Origin: Streptomyces endocoffeicus
GTDB taxonomy: Bacteria; Actinomycetota; Actinomycetes; Streptomycetales; Streptomycetaceae
Length of the DNA stretch: 64,000 nt
Assembly: GCF_016741935.1 (NCBI RefSeq)
Contig: NZ_JAERRG010000034.1
Span: forward strand, 19,885-83,884
Reading direction: 5' to 3'
Below the pieces are notes generated by a model, which had not been told where the DNA came from, searched no databases, and saw only the letters and a program-made list of their open reading frames with translations. Positions 8,838 through 17,874 of this stretch are shown one piece after another. Made by a program: the position numbers and the translations under genes. Within the stretch, counting starts at the first letter, position 1. The number at the start of each line of letters is the position of its first letter.

Positions 8838-9434
8838 ATGAGCGAGGTATTCCCTGGTGACGGCGACGTGAAAGTGATTTTCGCGGCCGCCTTTCTGAAG
8901 GGCGGTCCGGGCCAGTCGGTGGGATCCCCGACCGGGTCGACGCCGAACTGCGACGCCCCCGCGACGCCCGGGCGCATCAAGTACCGCACATACGGCTGGC
9001 GGCAATCGGCGATGTGGCTGTTCTCACGGGCGCGGCCCAACTACGCCCAGGCGCCGGTCGTCTGGGCGGAACTCGAAACGATCGCGCAGGCCAAGCAGTG
9101 TGGTCGCCACGATCCCGGTACCGACGACCTGCTGCTGGCCGTCCTGGCCGCCTATGAGGTTGCCCAGCAGTACCCGCACCTGGCACGTCCGCCGGGCGAC
9201 GGTTACAACGGCGGACGGCTGCTCGCCGAGGCCGACGTCCGCTACCACGACGCACACCACCTTGCCCAGCTCACTGACCTCGGACTCGACCCACATCACC
9301 TGCGCTGGTACGTGCCCACGCTGCCCGACGACACCGCAGCGATGCTGCGCAGCGTGTTCCCCGGGCCAGACAACCGTGCCACTCGCCTACTGACCACAGT
9401 CAGCGTCGATGTGAGCCAGCTGCGCGGGGATTGA
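8838..9434 (+). CDS. Clp N-terminal-domain-like protein, unknown function
   Basis: 198 residues from ATG 8838, which follows a good GAAGGAGAGG site. The middle part (WAELETIAQAKQ, then GTDDLLLAVLAAYEVAQQYP and YNGGRLLAEADVRYHDA) resembles the double-helical Clp-R repeat of ClpC/ClpA without any ATPase domain. The N-terminal 50 residues and the C-terminus are not recognisable. Stand-alone Clp-N proteins are common in actinomycetes and usually of unknown role. It could also be a domain fragment. It stands alone between relics. Confidence 0.5.
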   Translation: MSEVFPGDGDVKVIFAAAFLKGGPGQSVGSPTGSTPNCDAPATPGRIKYRTYGWRQSAMWLFSRARPNYAQAPVVWAELETIAQAKQCGRHDPGTDDLLLAVLAAYEVAQQYPHLARPPGDGYNGGRLLAEADVRYHDAHHLAQLTDLGLDPHHLRWYVPTLPDDTAAMLRSVFPGPDNRATRLLTTVSVDVSQLRGD

Positions 9435-9464
9435 ATTGGCTGATCTGTGCAGAGCTTGAATTGG

Positions 9465-9850
9465 CCTTCTCCTACGGCTACTTCGAAGTGGTACGCAACC
9501 TCGCCGCCACTCTGGACTGCGGCATCACCACCGTGCTCGACGCCGGCGGTGCCGACCTCGGCGTCCGCCAAGCCGTGGAGGACGGGCTGATCGAGGGCCT
9601 GGCTGCGCATCGCGATCACGATCCTCAGTCAGACCGGCGGGCGCAACGACGGGTGGTCGCCTTCCGGGACCTACGTCGCGTCCTTCGCCGCTCCCCGGGT
9701 CGGCCGGAGGGTGTTGTGGACGGTCCGGAGGAGATGCGCAAACGGGCCCGCGAGGTCATCCGGGCCGGAGCCGACGTGCTCAGGGTCTGCACCGCCGGCG
9801 GGGTTCTCTCGCCCCGCGACACCGCACGCCACGCGCACTTCCGCCCCGGC
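9465..9850 (+). pseudogene. Amidohydrolase (imidazolonepropionase-like), internal fragment with frameshifts
   Basis: The frame begins in mid-protein with YFEVVRNLAATLDCGITTVLDAGGADLGVRQAVEDG, typical of metal-dependent amidohydrolases after strand 1. It shifts near 9605 (LRIAITILSQTGGRNDGW in another frame), and shifts back near 9715 into VVDGPEEMRKRAREVIRAGAD and CTAGGVLSPRDTARHAHF. The metal-binding HxH start and the C-terminal half are absent. This is a dead gene. Confidence 0.65.
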
Positions 9851-10001
9851 CGCGGCGCTTCTGGCGGTGACCGGTGGCGCGGCCTCAGGGCCGGGGCCTG
9901 GGGGCACCCCTTGGGGCTGCGGTTCGGTCACCGAGCCCGCCACCATGGAGCCAACCGCCGGCGGTCCCAGTGCTGCTCGGGGATCGAGCCGTCGTCCGCC
10001 G

Positions 10002-10886
10002 ATGCGTGAAGCGCAGTTCCTTGCGCCGGAGCCCTACCAATGGACGGTCGACGGGACGCTGGACTACATGGATCGCGCGGGTGTCGCGATGCAGTTGTTG
10101 AGCAACATCCCCAAGACCCCGGACGCCCTTCGGGCGTCCAACGACTACGGAGCGTCGGTCGTGGCGGACCATCCGGCGAGGTTCGGTCTGCTCGCGGCCC
10201 TGCCCACCGACGACCCTGCCGTCGCCCTCGCCGAAATCGAGCGAGCCTCCAGCGAACTACACGCGGACGGGTTCGCGGTGACCTGCCACTACAACGGGGT
10301 CTACCTGGGCGATGCGAGTCTGGAACCGGTCTGGGCCGAACTCGATCGCCGAGGTGCGACCGTGTTCGCCCACCCGGACGCCTACGCCCCGGCGTCCATG
10401 GGGCGGCCCAGCCCCTTGCTGGAAGTCGCCTTCGAAACCGCCCGTACGGTCATCGACATGCTCTACGCGGGCATCTTCCGCAGGTTCCCGAACATGCGGC
10501 TGATCGTCGCGCACTGCGGCGGTGCGCTGCCTGCCTTGTCCGGCCGCCTGCATCTGCTGGGCACCGAGGCATGGGTGCCGAACCCGAACGGACTCACCCA
10601 GAGCGAGATACGGGACCACCTCGCCCGGCTGTATCTGGACACCGCCGCCACCGGCACCATCCACACCCTCGCACCAGCCCTGGCCATGACATCACCCGAG
10701 CACATCGTGTACGGCTCGGACTCCGGCGTTCCTTGCAGCACGGAGCACACACTGGAAACCAACCGGCACGCCGTGGTGGACTTCACCGGGCTACCCCGTG
10801 ATCAACTCGAAGCCATCGGCCGCAATGCGCTGCCTTTGTTCCCGCGAGCCGCAGCCCGAGTCGGCCGACAGGTCACGACGGCCTGA
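10002..10886 (+). pseudogene. Amidohydrolase family 2 (ACMSD-like), lacking its N-terminal metal site
   Basis: From about residue 5 the protein matches amidohydrolase-2 decarboxylases/hydrolases: YMDRAGVAMQLLSNIP, FGLLAALPTDDP, the metal-ligand VFAHPDAY and LIVAHCGGALPAL segments, and the C-terminal IVYGSDSGVPCS with the catalytic Asp. The family normally starts with a DxHxH metal site, which is missing here. Only about 295 of the usual 320-340 residues remain. The ATG at 10002 has no clear binding site and is probably fortuitous. It could be annotated as a gene by software but should be inactive. Confidence 0.65.
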
Positions 10887-11235
10887 AGATCGCTGCCTTG
10901 GAGACCCGAGCCCATGCACTGCCGGCCGCCGCAGTGCCGGCTCTGCTGCGCGCGGGGTGAGCCGGGGCGGGGCAGGCTGGTGGCCAGGAACCAGGTGGAG
11001 TTCTCGGACAGTGTGGCCGGGTCAGTGGTGGCCACGAACAGCCCAGGGTCTTCCGACGGCGGGCGGCCATCATCTGGGCCCAGGCGGGCTTGAGGGCCTG
11101 CCCCCGGACGGTCAGGTCTTTGAGGTGCCGAAATGTGGTGCACTTCGACACCGTCGTGCGACCCGCACATCTCGCAGGTGTCGGCGAGCAGGGGCAGTCC
11201 GCTTATGGCTCCGCCCGTGATCCGTCGGATGGAGC
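10887..11235 (-). other. Relic zone: IS701-like transposase scrap and group II intron HNH scrap
   Basis: On the minus strand, 11050-11215 reads LLADTCEMCGSHDGVEVHHI and, after a shift, VRGQALKPAWAQMMAARRRK. This is the Cys-containing HNH tail found at the C-terminus of group II intron reverse transcriptases. Next to it, 10905-11040 reads ATTDPATLSENSTWFLATSL and PRPGSPRA, which resembles an internal part of IS701-type transposases. Both assignments rest on short matches recalled from the families; no intact gene is present. Confidence 0.4.
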
Positions 11236-12285
11236 TCAGGGGTGCATGACGATCTTTCCCACGTGCCCCCTGCGGGAGAGTTCTTCCTGCGCCTGAGCAG
11301 CCTGGTTCAGTGGGAAAGTCGCGGCGATGACGGGCTGGACCTCGGCCCGACGGGCCAGGTCCATGAGCAGGTCGAAGTGTGTGGGCGTGTGCATCGCGGA
11401 CCCGATGACCTGGGCGTTGTGCAGATAGAGACGGCGTACGTCAAAGGTCACGTCGTAGCCACCGAGTGCGCCGGCGATGACCCACCGGCCCCCTTCGCGC
11501 AGTAGCGGCAGCCCCTCACTCACCAGCTCGCCGGCCACGACGTCGAGTGCGACGTCGATGCCCTCCGGGGCGGCAGTGCGGATCTGCTCGGCGACGTCTC
11601 CTGCGCGATCGATGACTTCGTGCGCGCCTGCTTCGCGCACCGCATCGATCTTGGGTCCGCTGCTGATGGCGAGCACCCTTGCGCCGCGCGCACGGGCGAT
11701 CTGCATCAGCGCGAGGCCGACGCCGCCGGACGCTCCCGAGACCAGGGCGGTTTCTCCCTTCTGCAGTCGGCCTCGCTCGATCATGCCCAGCGCCGTGCCG
11801 TACGCGGTCGGCAACGTCGCGAGCTGCTCGTCCGTGAGCGGGGATACCGTCACATCATGTACACGCTCCACCGGCGCTGTCACATACTCGGCGTATCCCC
11901 CGTCGCGTTCGCTCCCCATCAGGCCCACCGGGTGGGCGTCCGGCCCTTCGGTCTCGTAGATCGCGGGGTCGACGACCACTCGGCGTCCGACGAGGCCCCC
12001 CTCCACTCCGGTCCCGACGGCCACGACGCGGCCGGCCACGTCGGCGCCCTGGGTACGCGGGAAGTCGATCGGGCCGCGCCAGCCCGACATCGCCTTCGGG
12101 TCTCCTGGACGGCCGTAGGCGCCCTCCCGAGTCCACAGGTCGGTGTTGTTCAGGGCTACTGCACTGACCTGGACCAGCACCTCCCCTGCCTGAGGGGCGG
12201 GGACGGCGACCTCCGTCAACTCAAGGACCTCCGGTCCTCCGTGCCTGGTGATGCGCACCGCTCGCATGAAATCGGACACACCCAT
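11236..12285 (-). CDS. Zinc-binding dehydrogenase / quinone oxidoreductase (MDR superfamily)
   Basis: 349 residues from ATG 12285, which has a strong GAGGAGG site. The N-terminal GroES-like domain has VPAPQAGEVLVQVSAVALNN and RTQGADVAGRVVAVGTGV. The Rossmann domain has ETALVSGASGGVGLALMQIA and ends with RRGHVGKIVMHP. It lacks the structural-zinc cysteine lobe, so it is of the quinone reductase type, with probable NADPH-dependent activity on an unknown substrate. It is divergent from a TetR gene with a shared 60-bp promoter region. The open frame continues 13 codons upstream but without a site. Confidence 0.88.
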   Translation of the reverse strand: MGVSDFMRAVRITRHGGPEVLELTEVAVPAPQAGEVLVQVSAVALNNTDLWTREGAYGRPGDPKAMSGWRGPIDFPRTQGADVAGRVVAVGTGVEGGLVGRRVVVDPAIYETEGPDAHPVGLMGSERDGGYAEYVTAPVERVHDVTVSPLTDEQLATLPTAYGTALGMIERGRLQKGETALVSGASGGVGLALMQIARARGARVLAISSGPKIDAVREAGAHEVIDRAGDVAEQIRTAAPEGIDVALDVVAGELVSEGLPLLREGGRWVIAGALGGYDVTFDVRRLYLHNAQVIGSAMHTPTHFDLLMDLARRAEVQPVIAATFPLNQAAQAQEELSRRGHVGKIVMHP

Positions 12286-12308
12286 CGCTTGAACCTCCTC
12301 GCAGGTAT

Positions 12309-12346
12309 ACTGATCTGTGAACATCTCCCACCGTACACCGATCAGT
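12309..12346. promoter_or_regulatory. Paired operator candidate for the TetR regulator at 12345
   Basis: Two near-palindromic 10-mers of the form ACNGATCNGT, at 12309-12318 and 12337-12346, lie 28 bp apart in the divergent promoter. They also form an inverted pair ACTGATC/GATCAGT. The second overlaps the GTG at 12345, which favours a downstream TetR start (GTG 12360 or ATG 12378). Confidence 0.5.
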
Positions 12347-12935
12347 GAAGGGGCCCGCAGTGCAGGAAGCGCGGTCTATGACGCCGGCCGGCCGCCGCAT
12401 CGTGGCGGCCGCAGAGGAGTTGTTCTACAACCGCGGAATCACAGCGGTCGGCGTGGATCTGATTGCTGAGCACTCAGGGGTAACCAAGCGGACCCTGTAC
12501 AACCAGTTCGGTTCGAAAGACCACCTCGTGGCGACTTATCTCACGGAGCGCGACCAGCGCTGGCGGTCACTCGTCCGTGCCGCCGTCGACGCCAGCGACA
12601 CTCCCGCCGAGGCCGTCACCGCACCCTTCGAGGCACTGCGGACCTGGAGCGAAACCAACACCCGCGGATGCGCCTTCATCAACGCACTCGCCGAACTCCC
12701 GGACTCCTCACATCCCGCGCACCGCATCGCCGCGAACCAGAAGCTCTGGCTGCTGAACCTGTTCAAGGAACTCGCCGTCACAGCGGGCTGCTCACACCCA
12801 GCCACCCTCGCTACCCAGCTCCTCGTGCTGCATGAGGGTGCTGTCGCCACGCGGCCCCTCTCGCTCGACAGCCTTCCGGAGAGCACTGACCTGGCACGAG
12901 CCCTGGTCCAAACCGGCACATCGCCCCGCCACTAG
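12345..12935 (+). CDS. TetR/AcrR family transcriptional regulator
   Basis: Up to 196 residues. The helix-turn-helix is clear: RRIVAAAEELFYNRGITAVG, VDLIAEHSGVTKRTLYNQFG, and SKDHLVATYL. The C-terminal part (LRTWSETNTRGCAFINALAEL) is like regulators paired with oxidoreductases. It most likely represses the divergent dehydrogenase at 11236-12285 through the repeats between them. Start is uncertain among GTG 12345, GTG 12360 and ATG 12378, with the last nearest the HTH. Confidence 0.85.
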   Translation: MKGPAVQEARSMTPAGRRIVAAAEELFYNRGITAVGVDLIAEHSGVTKRTLYNQFGSKDHLVATYLTERDQRWRSLVRAAVDASDTPAEAVTAPFEALRTWSETNTRGCAFINALAELPDSSHPAHRIAANQKLWLLNLFKELAVTAGCSHPATLATQLLVLHEGAVATRPLSLDSLPESTDLARALVQTGTSPRH

Positions 12936-12949
12936 TAGATTGTCGCGGC

Positions 12950-13250
12950 TCATTTTTGCTGTGTGGCTGGGTAGAGGTGGCGCAGTTTCACGCGTGCGTC
13001 GTCGGTGGTGGAGTGCCAGTCGACTTGGCGCTGGTTACTGTTGGTGCTGCTGCCAGGCGGCGAGTTCGGTGTTGAGCACGGCGAGGTCGTCGATGCGGCG
13101 GTCCAGGCACTGGCGGGTGAGGGCGGAGAGCTCGATCTCGGCGGTGTTGAGCCAGGACCCGTGTTTGGGGATGTGGTGGATCTCCAGGCGCTGGGCCAGC
13201 GCGAAGGCCTTCCCCGGGTCGAACGCCTCGTAGCGCACCGATGAGTTTCC
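12950..13250 (-). mobile_element. IS630-family transposase, C-terminal relic
   Basis: On the minus strand the frame reads RYEAFDPGKAFALAQRLEIH, then HIPKHGSWLNTAEIELSALT with the last catalytic Glu, and RQCLDRRIDDLAVLNTELAA. A one-base shift at about 13037 moves the tail (QRQVDWHSTTDDARVKLRHLY) to another frame, ending at a stop at 12950-12952. The N-terminal DDE part is missing. It abuts and probably caused the truncation of the PucR gene. Confidence 0.75.
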
Positions 13251-13329
13251 CGCGCCGCGCTGGTCTATACGCCCGACACCGACGGACGGAAGGCTGAGCC
13301 ATGCGGAAACTGATCTACGGCATGAACCT

Positions 13330-14037
13330 GACCGCACGCTCGGCGTCCGGTCGCGGCCTGCGCGATCGGGTCCATATGCCCCCTGCTCCCAGCATGTGGC
13401 CGACGAGATGGCCCATGGAGTCCACGACGGAGAGCGACTGCCCGGAGACCGCGGTGGCGGATGCCCCGCGGGCGGCGTCCACCACCGCGGTCTCCGGCGC
13501 CACCGCCAGCACCTCGCCCGCCGGGGCCACGACCGCCGCCCAGCCCCCGTACTCCCGCGCCAGCTCCCGCGTGGTGCCCCGCACCGCGCCCAGCTCCAGC
13601 GCCGCGGCGGTGAGCCGCGGGTAGAGGTGCAGAGCGCGGTGCAGAGCGGAGCGTTCTTCACTCGCGATCCGGCTGGCCAAGGCCTGGGCGAGCGCCACGA
13701 ACGGGGTCGTGTACGGCACCACGAGCACCGGCAAACCGGTCTCCTCGCCGACCCGCACGACCTCCGGCGGCACGTCGTCGTAGACGAGGTCGACGGCGAT
13801 CCCGATGCCCGCCGCCCCCGTCTCGGCGAGTCGGCGGGCCGTCGCGGCCACGGATTCGGGCCCCGGGCGCCCTATGCCGGTGGTGAGCACCAGAGAACCG
13901 GCCTCCAGCCACGGCATGGGATCGCACACCTCACTCGCGCGCACCCAACTGATCGGCCGGTCGAGCCCGCTCGCGCCGGCGGCCACGGTCAGCTCGAACT
14001 CACGGCGCGCGACGGGTTCCCGGACGGTGAGGGGCAT
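13330..14037 (-). pseudogene. PucR family regulator, C-terminally truncated
   Basis: Starts at ATG 14037 behind GAAGGAG. The PucR N-terminal domain is well kept (MPLTVREPVARREFELTVAA, SWVRASEVCDPMPWLEAGSL, then VLTTGIG), followed by LPVLVVPYTTPFVALAQALA and a GAF-like segment. Homology stops near 13370 before the C-terminal HTH_30 domain that binds DNA, next to the IS630 relic. PucR proteins control purine or amide catabolism. Without the HTH it cannot act as a regulator. Confidence 0.75.
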
Positions 14038-14226
14038 GGGCACGGCTCCTTCCGAGAAGAACAGGCCCCCATTACGCCATGTCCTGCCCGGTCGTCGTAC
14101 CGCGGCCCCTTCCACGGCGGGGTCTGCCTCGGCGAATACCTCACCGCGCGTCCGACCCAACGAGCCCATGAAGAGCACGGCCTGAACCGCGTAGTTCAGA
14201 CCGCGCTCGGTGCGTGTTCCTGTAGC

Positions 14227-14592
14227 TCAGCCCTCGCATATGACCGTGCGCAAGTGGGTGGCGAAGACGTCGGGGATCTCGACGAACCCGGTGTGGCCGC
14301 CGGGGAACGTCGTCGGCTCGGTGCCCAGCGACTGAGCGAGCGCGCGGGAGGTTCGGTCGCAGAGCTGTCCGGCGGAGTCGCCGCCGATGCCCACCACGAT
14401 CCGGGGGGTCGCCGCGCGCAGGACTGCCGCGTCAGGCTGCCAGTAAGTGGAGGCGCGCATCTCGTGCGCGAACCAGCGGCGCTCGTCCGCCACCCGCTGT
14501 GGATCGCGCTCCCCGCCGAACATCTGCTCAACCACGGGCTCGGACATCGTGATGCCGGCCTGGGCGGAGAACTTCTTCCAGGCCCCCGTCAC
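14227..14592 (-). pseudogene. Alpha/beta hydrolase, C-terminal fragment
   Basis: The frame keeps the lid region and end of an alpha/beta hydrolase: EMRASTYWQPDAAVLRAATP, RIVVGIGGDSAGQLCDRTSR and the catalytic-His segment FPGGHTGFVEIPDVFATHLR. The nucleophile elbow is missing because the frame begins at about 14592, where a plus-strand TetR piece starts. At 14040-14220, between this and the PucR gene, no gene is seen. Confidence 0.65.
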
Positions 14593-14603
14593 GTCGCCCG
14601 CGC

Positions 14604-14843
14604 TCCGGCATCGCCATCCCCGACCGCGACCAGTCCTGGACCGAACGCCTCCGCGCCATCGGGCACCGGATCCACCACGCGCTCAGCACACACCCGATCG
14701 TCGTCACCCTCATCACGACCGGCACCACCAGCCCACGCACCACCGAAGCCCTGCGTCCGGTCGAGGAACTGCTCGCCGCACTCCACGACGCCGGATTCGA
14801 CGACCACGACGCGCTACGCGCCGCCAACCGCCAACACTCCTGA
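14604..14843 (+). pseudogene. TetR regulator, C-terminal domain fragment
   Basis: About 79 residues: DQSWTERLRAIGHRIHHALS, THPIVVTLITTGTTSPRTTE, and LLAALHDAGFDDHDALRAAN then a stop. This is the order of the tetracycline-repressor-like C-terminal domain (PF02909 group). The DNA-binding half is absent. It starts within a dozen bases of the 5' break of the hydrolase relic on the other strand, so both lost their upstream ends together. Confidence 0.6.
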
Positions 14844-15045
14844 ACTCGAACGGCTGGGCCGGGAGTGAACCCGGTCTCCGGGAACCCACACGCCCGGCAC
14901 GCCGTCTTGGCCGCCGTCACCACAGAGCAACACAGAGGCCAGGTCCGGCAGCCGTCGGTCGCCGCAGGCGACCCGTCCCGGCACAACCTCGGCCGGGTCG
15001 AGCATCCATCACCATCTCGTCGCCTCCTGAGACGGAGTGCTCGCG

Positions 15046-15537
15046 ATGAGTTTCCTGCCCGGCGCCGGTCTACAGGTACGGAGGCGAGCGCGGGCTCGGC
15101 CCCTCGCGCTTCCGTACGAAGGCGTGCGGGGCCTGGCCTCGTATCGGGAGGTCTGGCCGCCGTTCTTCGCCTGGCAGGCACAGGGCGCCTGCTTCGAGAT
15201 CGAGGAACTCGAGGTCACGGCGGGCGAGGACGTCGCCTTCGCGCTGCTGCGCTGCGGCACCGAGGAGGAACTTGCCGAGCGGCCCGAGGCCCGGATGCGG
15301 CTCACGTTGGGGCTGCGCAAGGAGGAGGGACGCTGGGTCGTGGCGCACGAGCACCACTCCTTCCCCGACCTCCACGGGCCGGACGAACAGGCTCGGGCCG
15401 GGCTCGTGTTCCAGAACGCCGGATCCCGCGCCGTCGACGTCGAATCCACGTGCTTGCGTCCCGAGCGGCGACGCTCGGCGCCTGACCGTGCGAAAGGCCT
15501 TGCGGGCACGCGATCTCCGCCCCGGGCCGGGCCGTGA
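15046..15537 (+). pseudogene. SnoaL-like/DUF4440-type protein, fragment
   Basis: From about 15110 the frame reads as the last two thirds of a small SnoaL-like fold protein (YEGVRGLASYREVWPPFFAW, FEIEELEVTAGEDVAFALLR, RLTLGLRKEEGRWVVAHEHH then SFPD). The expected end is near 15365, but the frame runs on for 50 unrelated residues. The N-terminus (from ATG 15046) is not family-like. The SgcJ/EcaC group folds as a cone-shaped dimer of mostly unknown function. Confidence 0.6.
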
Positions 15538-15575
15538 GGACGGGTGGACCTCACCGACCGCTCCCCGGTTGACGC

Positions 15576-16586
15576 CTACCCGAACAGGGCGCTGTAGCCG
15601 TTCAGTGCCGGCTGCCCGCCGAGATGGGCGTAGAGCACCTTGGCGTCCCTGGCGATCTCGCCTCGGGTGACGAGGTCGATGAGGCCCGCCATGGACTTGC
15701 CCTCGTACACCGGGTCGGTGATCATGCCATCGGTCCGTGCGGCCAGCCGCATCGCGTCCATGGTGGACTGGTCCGGGATGCCGTAGGTGCCCGCGTGGTA
15801 GTGCTCGTCGAGCAGGATCTCGTCATGGGCGAGCTCCCGGTCCAGGCCGATGAGCGACGCGGTCCCGCGCGCGATCCTCGCCACCTGGTCCCAGGTCTCC
15901 TTCGGCTTGGCCGAGGCGTCGATGCCGAGGATCCGCCGCGGCCGCCCGCCCAGCGCGGCGAATCCGGCGATCATGCCGGCCTGGGTGCTGCCGGTGACCG
16001 AGCACACCACGATGGTGTCGAAGAAGACCCCGAGCTGCTGTTCCTGCTCCGCCACCTCGAACGCCCAGTTCGCGAAGCCCAGCCCGCCGAGCCGGTGGTC
16101 CGAGGCGCCGGCGGGGATCGCGTAGGGCTTGCCGCCCGCCGCCTCGATCTCCGCGATCGCCTGCTCCCAGCTCTCCTTGAACCCGATGCCGAACCCCGCC
16201 TTCACCAACCGCACGTCCGCCCCGGCGAGCCGGGACAGCAGGATGTTGCCGACCTTGTCGTACACCGCGTCCGGCCAGTCGACCCAGCTTTCCTGGATCA
16301 GCACGCACTTGAGCCCCACCCGGGCCGCGACCGCAGCGACCTGGCGCGTGTGGTTGGACTGCACGCCGCCGATCGACACGAGCGTGTCGCAGCCCTGCGC
16401 CAGGGCATCGGCCACGAGGTACTCCAGCTTGCGGGTCTTGTTGCCGCCGTAGGCGATGCCGGAGTTGCAGTCCTCGCGCTTGGCCCAGATCTCCGCACCG
16501 CCCAGGTGCTTGGTCAGGCGTTCCAGACGGTGCACCGGCGACGGGCCGAACAGCAGCGGGTAGCGGTCGAAGTCGTTGAGGGACAA
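15576..16586 (-). CDS. acdS: 1-aminocyclopropane-1-carboxylate (ACC) deaminase
   Basis: 336 residues, full length. It cleaves ACC, the ethylene precursor of plants, to ammonia and 2-oxobutanoate with PLP in the cytosol. Seen: FDRYPLLFGPSPVHRLERL, the PLP-lysine segment AYGGNKTRKLEYLV (Lys50; Lys51 in the Pseudomonas enzyme), SIGGVQSNHTRQVAAVAA, CSVTGSTQAGM, DPVYEGKSMAGLIDLV and YAHLGGQPALNGY. The Glu after DPVY and the Leu in YAHLGG are the residues that separate true ACC deaminase from D-cysteine desulfhydrase. It is the last gene of an operon, 13 bp behind the transporter. Confidence 0.93.
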   Translation of the reverse strand: MSLNDFDRYPLLFGPSPVHRLERLTKHLGGAEIWAKREDCNSGIAYGGNKTRKLEYLVADALAQGCDTLVSIGGVQSNHTRQVAAVAARVGLKCVLIQESWVDWPDAVYDKVGNILLSRLAGADVRLVKAGFGIGFKESWEQAIAEIEAAGGKPYAIPAGASDHRLGGLGFANWAFEVAEQEQQLGVFFDTIVVCSVTGSTQAGMIAGFAALGGRPRRILGIDASAKPKETWDQVARIARGTASLIGLDRELAHDEILLDEHYHAGTYGIPDQSTMDAMRLAARTDGMITDPVYEGKSMAGLIDLVTRGEIARDAKVLYAHLGGQPALNGYSALFG

Positions 16587-16599
16587 GGGATTTCTCCGA

Positions 16600-17874
16600 T
16601 CAGTGAATGCCGAGCCTGCGCCGCGCGAACACCACGCAGCACAGGCTGAGCACGGCCAGGAACATCAGATAGAAGGTCGGCGCGAGCTTGCTGCCGGTCA
16701 GGTCGACGAGCCAGACGATCACCAGTGGCGTGGTGCCACCGAACAGCATCACGGCGATGTTGTAGCTCACCGCGAGGCCGGTGGCCCGGTTGGTGACGGG
16801 GAACAGCTCCGCCATCATCGCGGGCAGCGGCGCGAAGTAGCCGGCCTTCAACACGCCGATCAGGAACATCACGCCGAGTATCACCGTGAAGCCCGGGGCG
16901 GAGACCAGGAACGCGAAGCTCGGGTACACCAGCGCGAGGATCAGCGCGGCGAAGATCAGCATGATCCGGGTGCGGCCGAACCGGTCCGACAGATGACCCA
17001 CCACAGGAGTCAGGCCGGTCAGCACGATCCCGGTGACCAGAGTGGACGCGAATCCGGTCGACGCCGGCAGGTCCAGTTCCTTCACCGCGAACGTGGGCAT
17101 GTAGGTGATGAGGTAGCTGATCGCGGTGGACACGGCGAGCGCGCCCATGGCCACGAGCATGCGGTCCTTCTGGGTGCGGAACGTCTCCTTCACCGGCGCG
17201 CGCTCTTGGTCCGCGGTCTCGACGAACTCACCTGCCTCGGCGACGTAACGCCGGATGTAGTAGCCGACCGGGCCGATCAGCAGACCGAAGAGGAACGGGA
17301 TGCGCCAACCCCACGACTCCAGCGCCGCGTCTGACAGCGTGGCCGTGAGCACCGTGCCGAACGCCGACGCGAGTAGCGTCGCGAGCCCCTGGCTCGCGAA
17401 CTGCCAGCTGGCCATGAAACCGCGCTTCTCGGGCGCGTGCTCGACCAGGAACGCGGTGGCGCTGCCGAACTCCCCGCCCGCGGAGAAGCCCTGGACGAGC
17501 CGGGCCAGCAGGATCGCGATCGGCGCGACGAGCCCGATCTTCGCGTACGGCGGCATGATCGCGATGAGCAGCGTCGCGACCATCATGAGCCGGATCGACA
17601 GCATGAGCGCACGCTTGCGCCCGGCGCGGTCGGCATACGCGCCGAGCACGAGTGCCCCGAGCGGACGGACCACATAGGCCACCGCGAACGTGCCGAGCGT
17701 CAGCACCAGCGACACGGTCTCGTCGGCGGCGGGGAAGAACTGTTTCGAGATCGTCGCGGCGAAGAAGCCGTAGACGAGGATGTCGAACCATTCCAGCGCG
17801 TTCCCGATGGACGCGGCCACGATGACGCGGTGCACCTTCACCGGCGCCTCGGGGGAGACCGTCCGTGTGGTCAT
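16600..17874 (-). CDS. MHS-family metabolite:proton symporter (MFS)
   Basis: 424 residues from ATG 17874, with about twelve hydrophobic segments. MHS signatures are plain: ASIGNALEWFDILVYGFFAA in helix 1, RPLGALVLGAYADRAGRKRA between helices 2 and 3, ARLVQGFSAGGEFGSATAFL in helix 4, and the second-half repeat GHLSDRFGRTRIM. Relatives carry citrate, shikimate, proline or betaine with protons. Its start overlaps the M20 stop (ATGA at 17871-17874) and ACC deaminase follows 13 bp later. The substrate is therefore probably ACC or an ACC-related molecule (inference). Confidence 0.9.
   Translation of the reverse strand: MTTRTVSPEAPVKVHRVIVAASIGNALEWFDILVYGFFAATISKQFFPAADETVSLVLTLGTFAVAYVVRPLGALVLGAYADRAGRKRALMLSIRLMMVATLLIAIMPPYAKIGLVAPIAILLARLVQGFSAGGEFGSATAFLVEHAPEKRGFMASWQFASQGLATLLASAFGTVLTATLSDAALESWGWRIPFLFGLLIGPVGYYIRRYVAEAGEFVETADQERAPVKETFRTQKDRMLVAMGALAVSTAISYLITYMPTFAVKELDLPASTGFASTLVTGIVLTGLTPVVGHLSDRFGRTRIMLIFAALILALVYPSFAFLVSAPGFTVILGVMFLIGVLKAGYFAPLPAMMAELFPVTNRATGLAVSYNIAVMLFGGTTPLVIVWLVDLTGSKLAPTFYLMFLAVLSLCCVVFARRRLGIH

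Noticed and set aside
1303..10886. The amidohydrolase fragments at 1303-1612 and 10002-10886 as halves of one gene split by an insertion
   Set aside because: Both contain the same alignment region (MDxxGV to NDxxA), so they overlap and must derive from two paralogues.
13396..14868. 490-residue plus-strand frame
   Set aside because: It covers the antisense of the PucR gene and three other relics; no family resemblance, and it arises from GC-rich codon bias.
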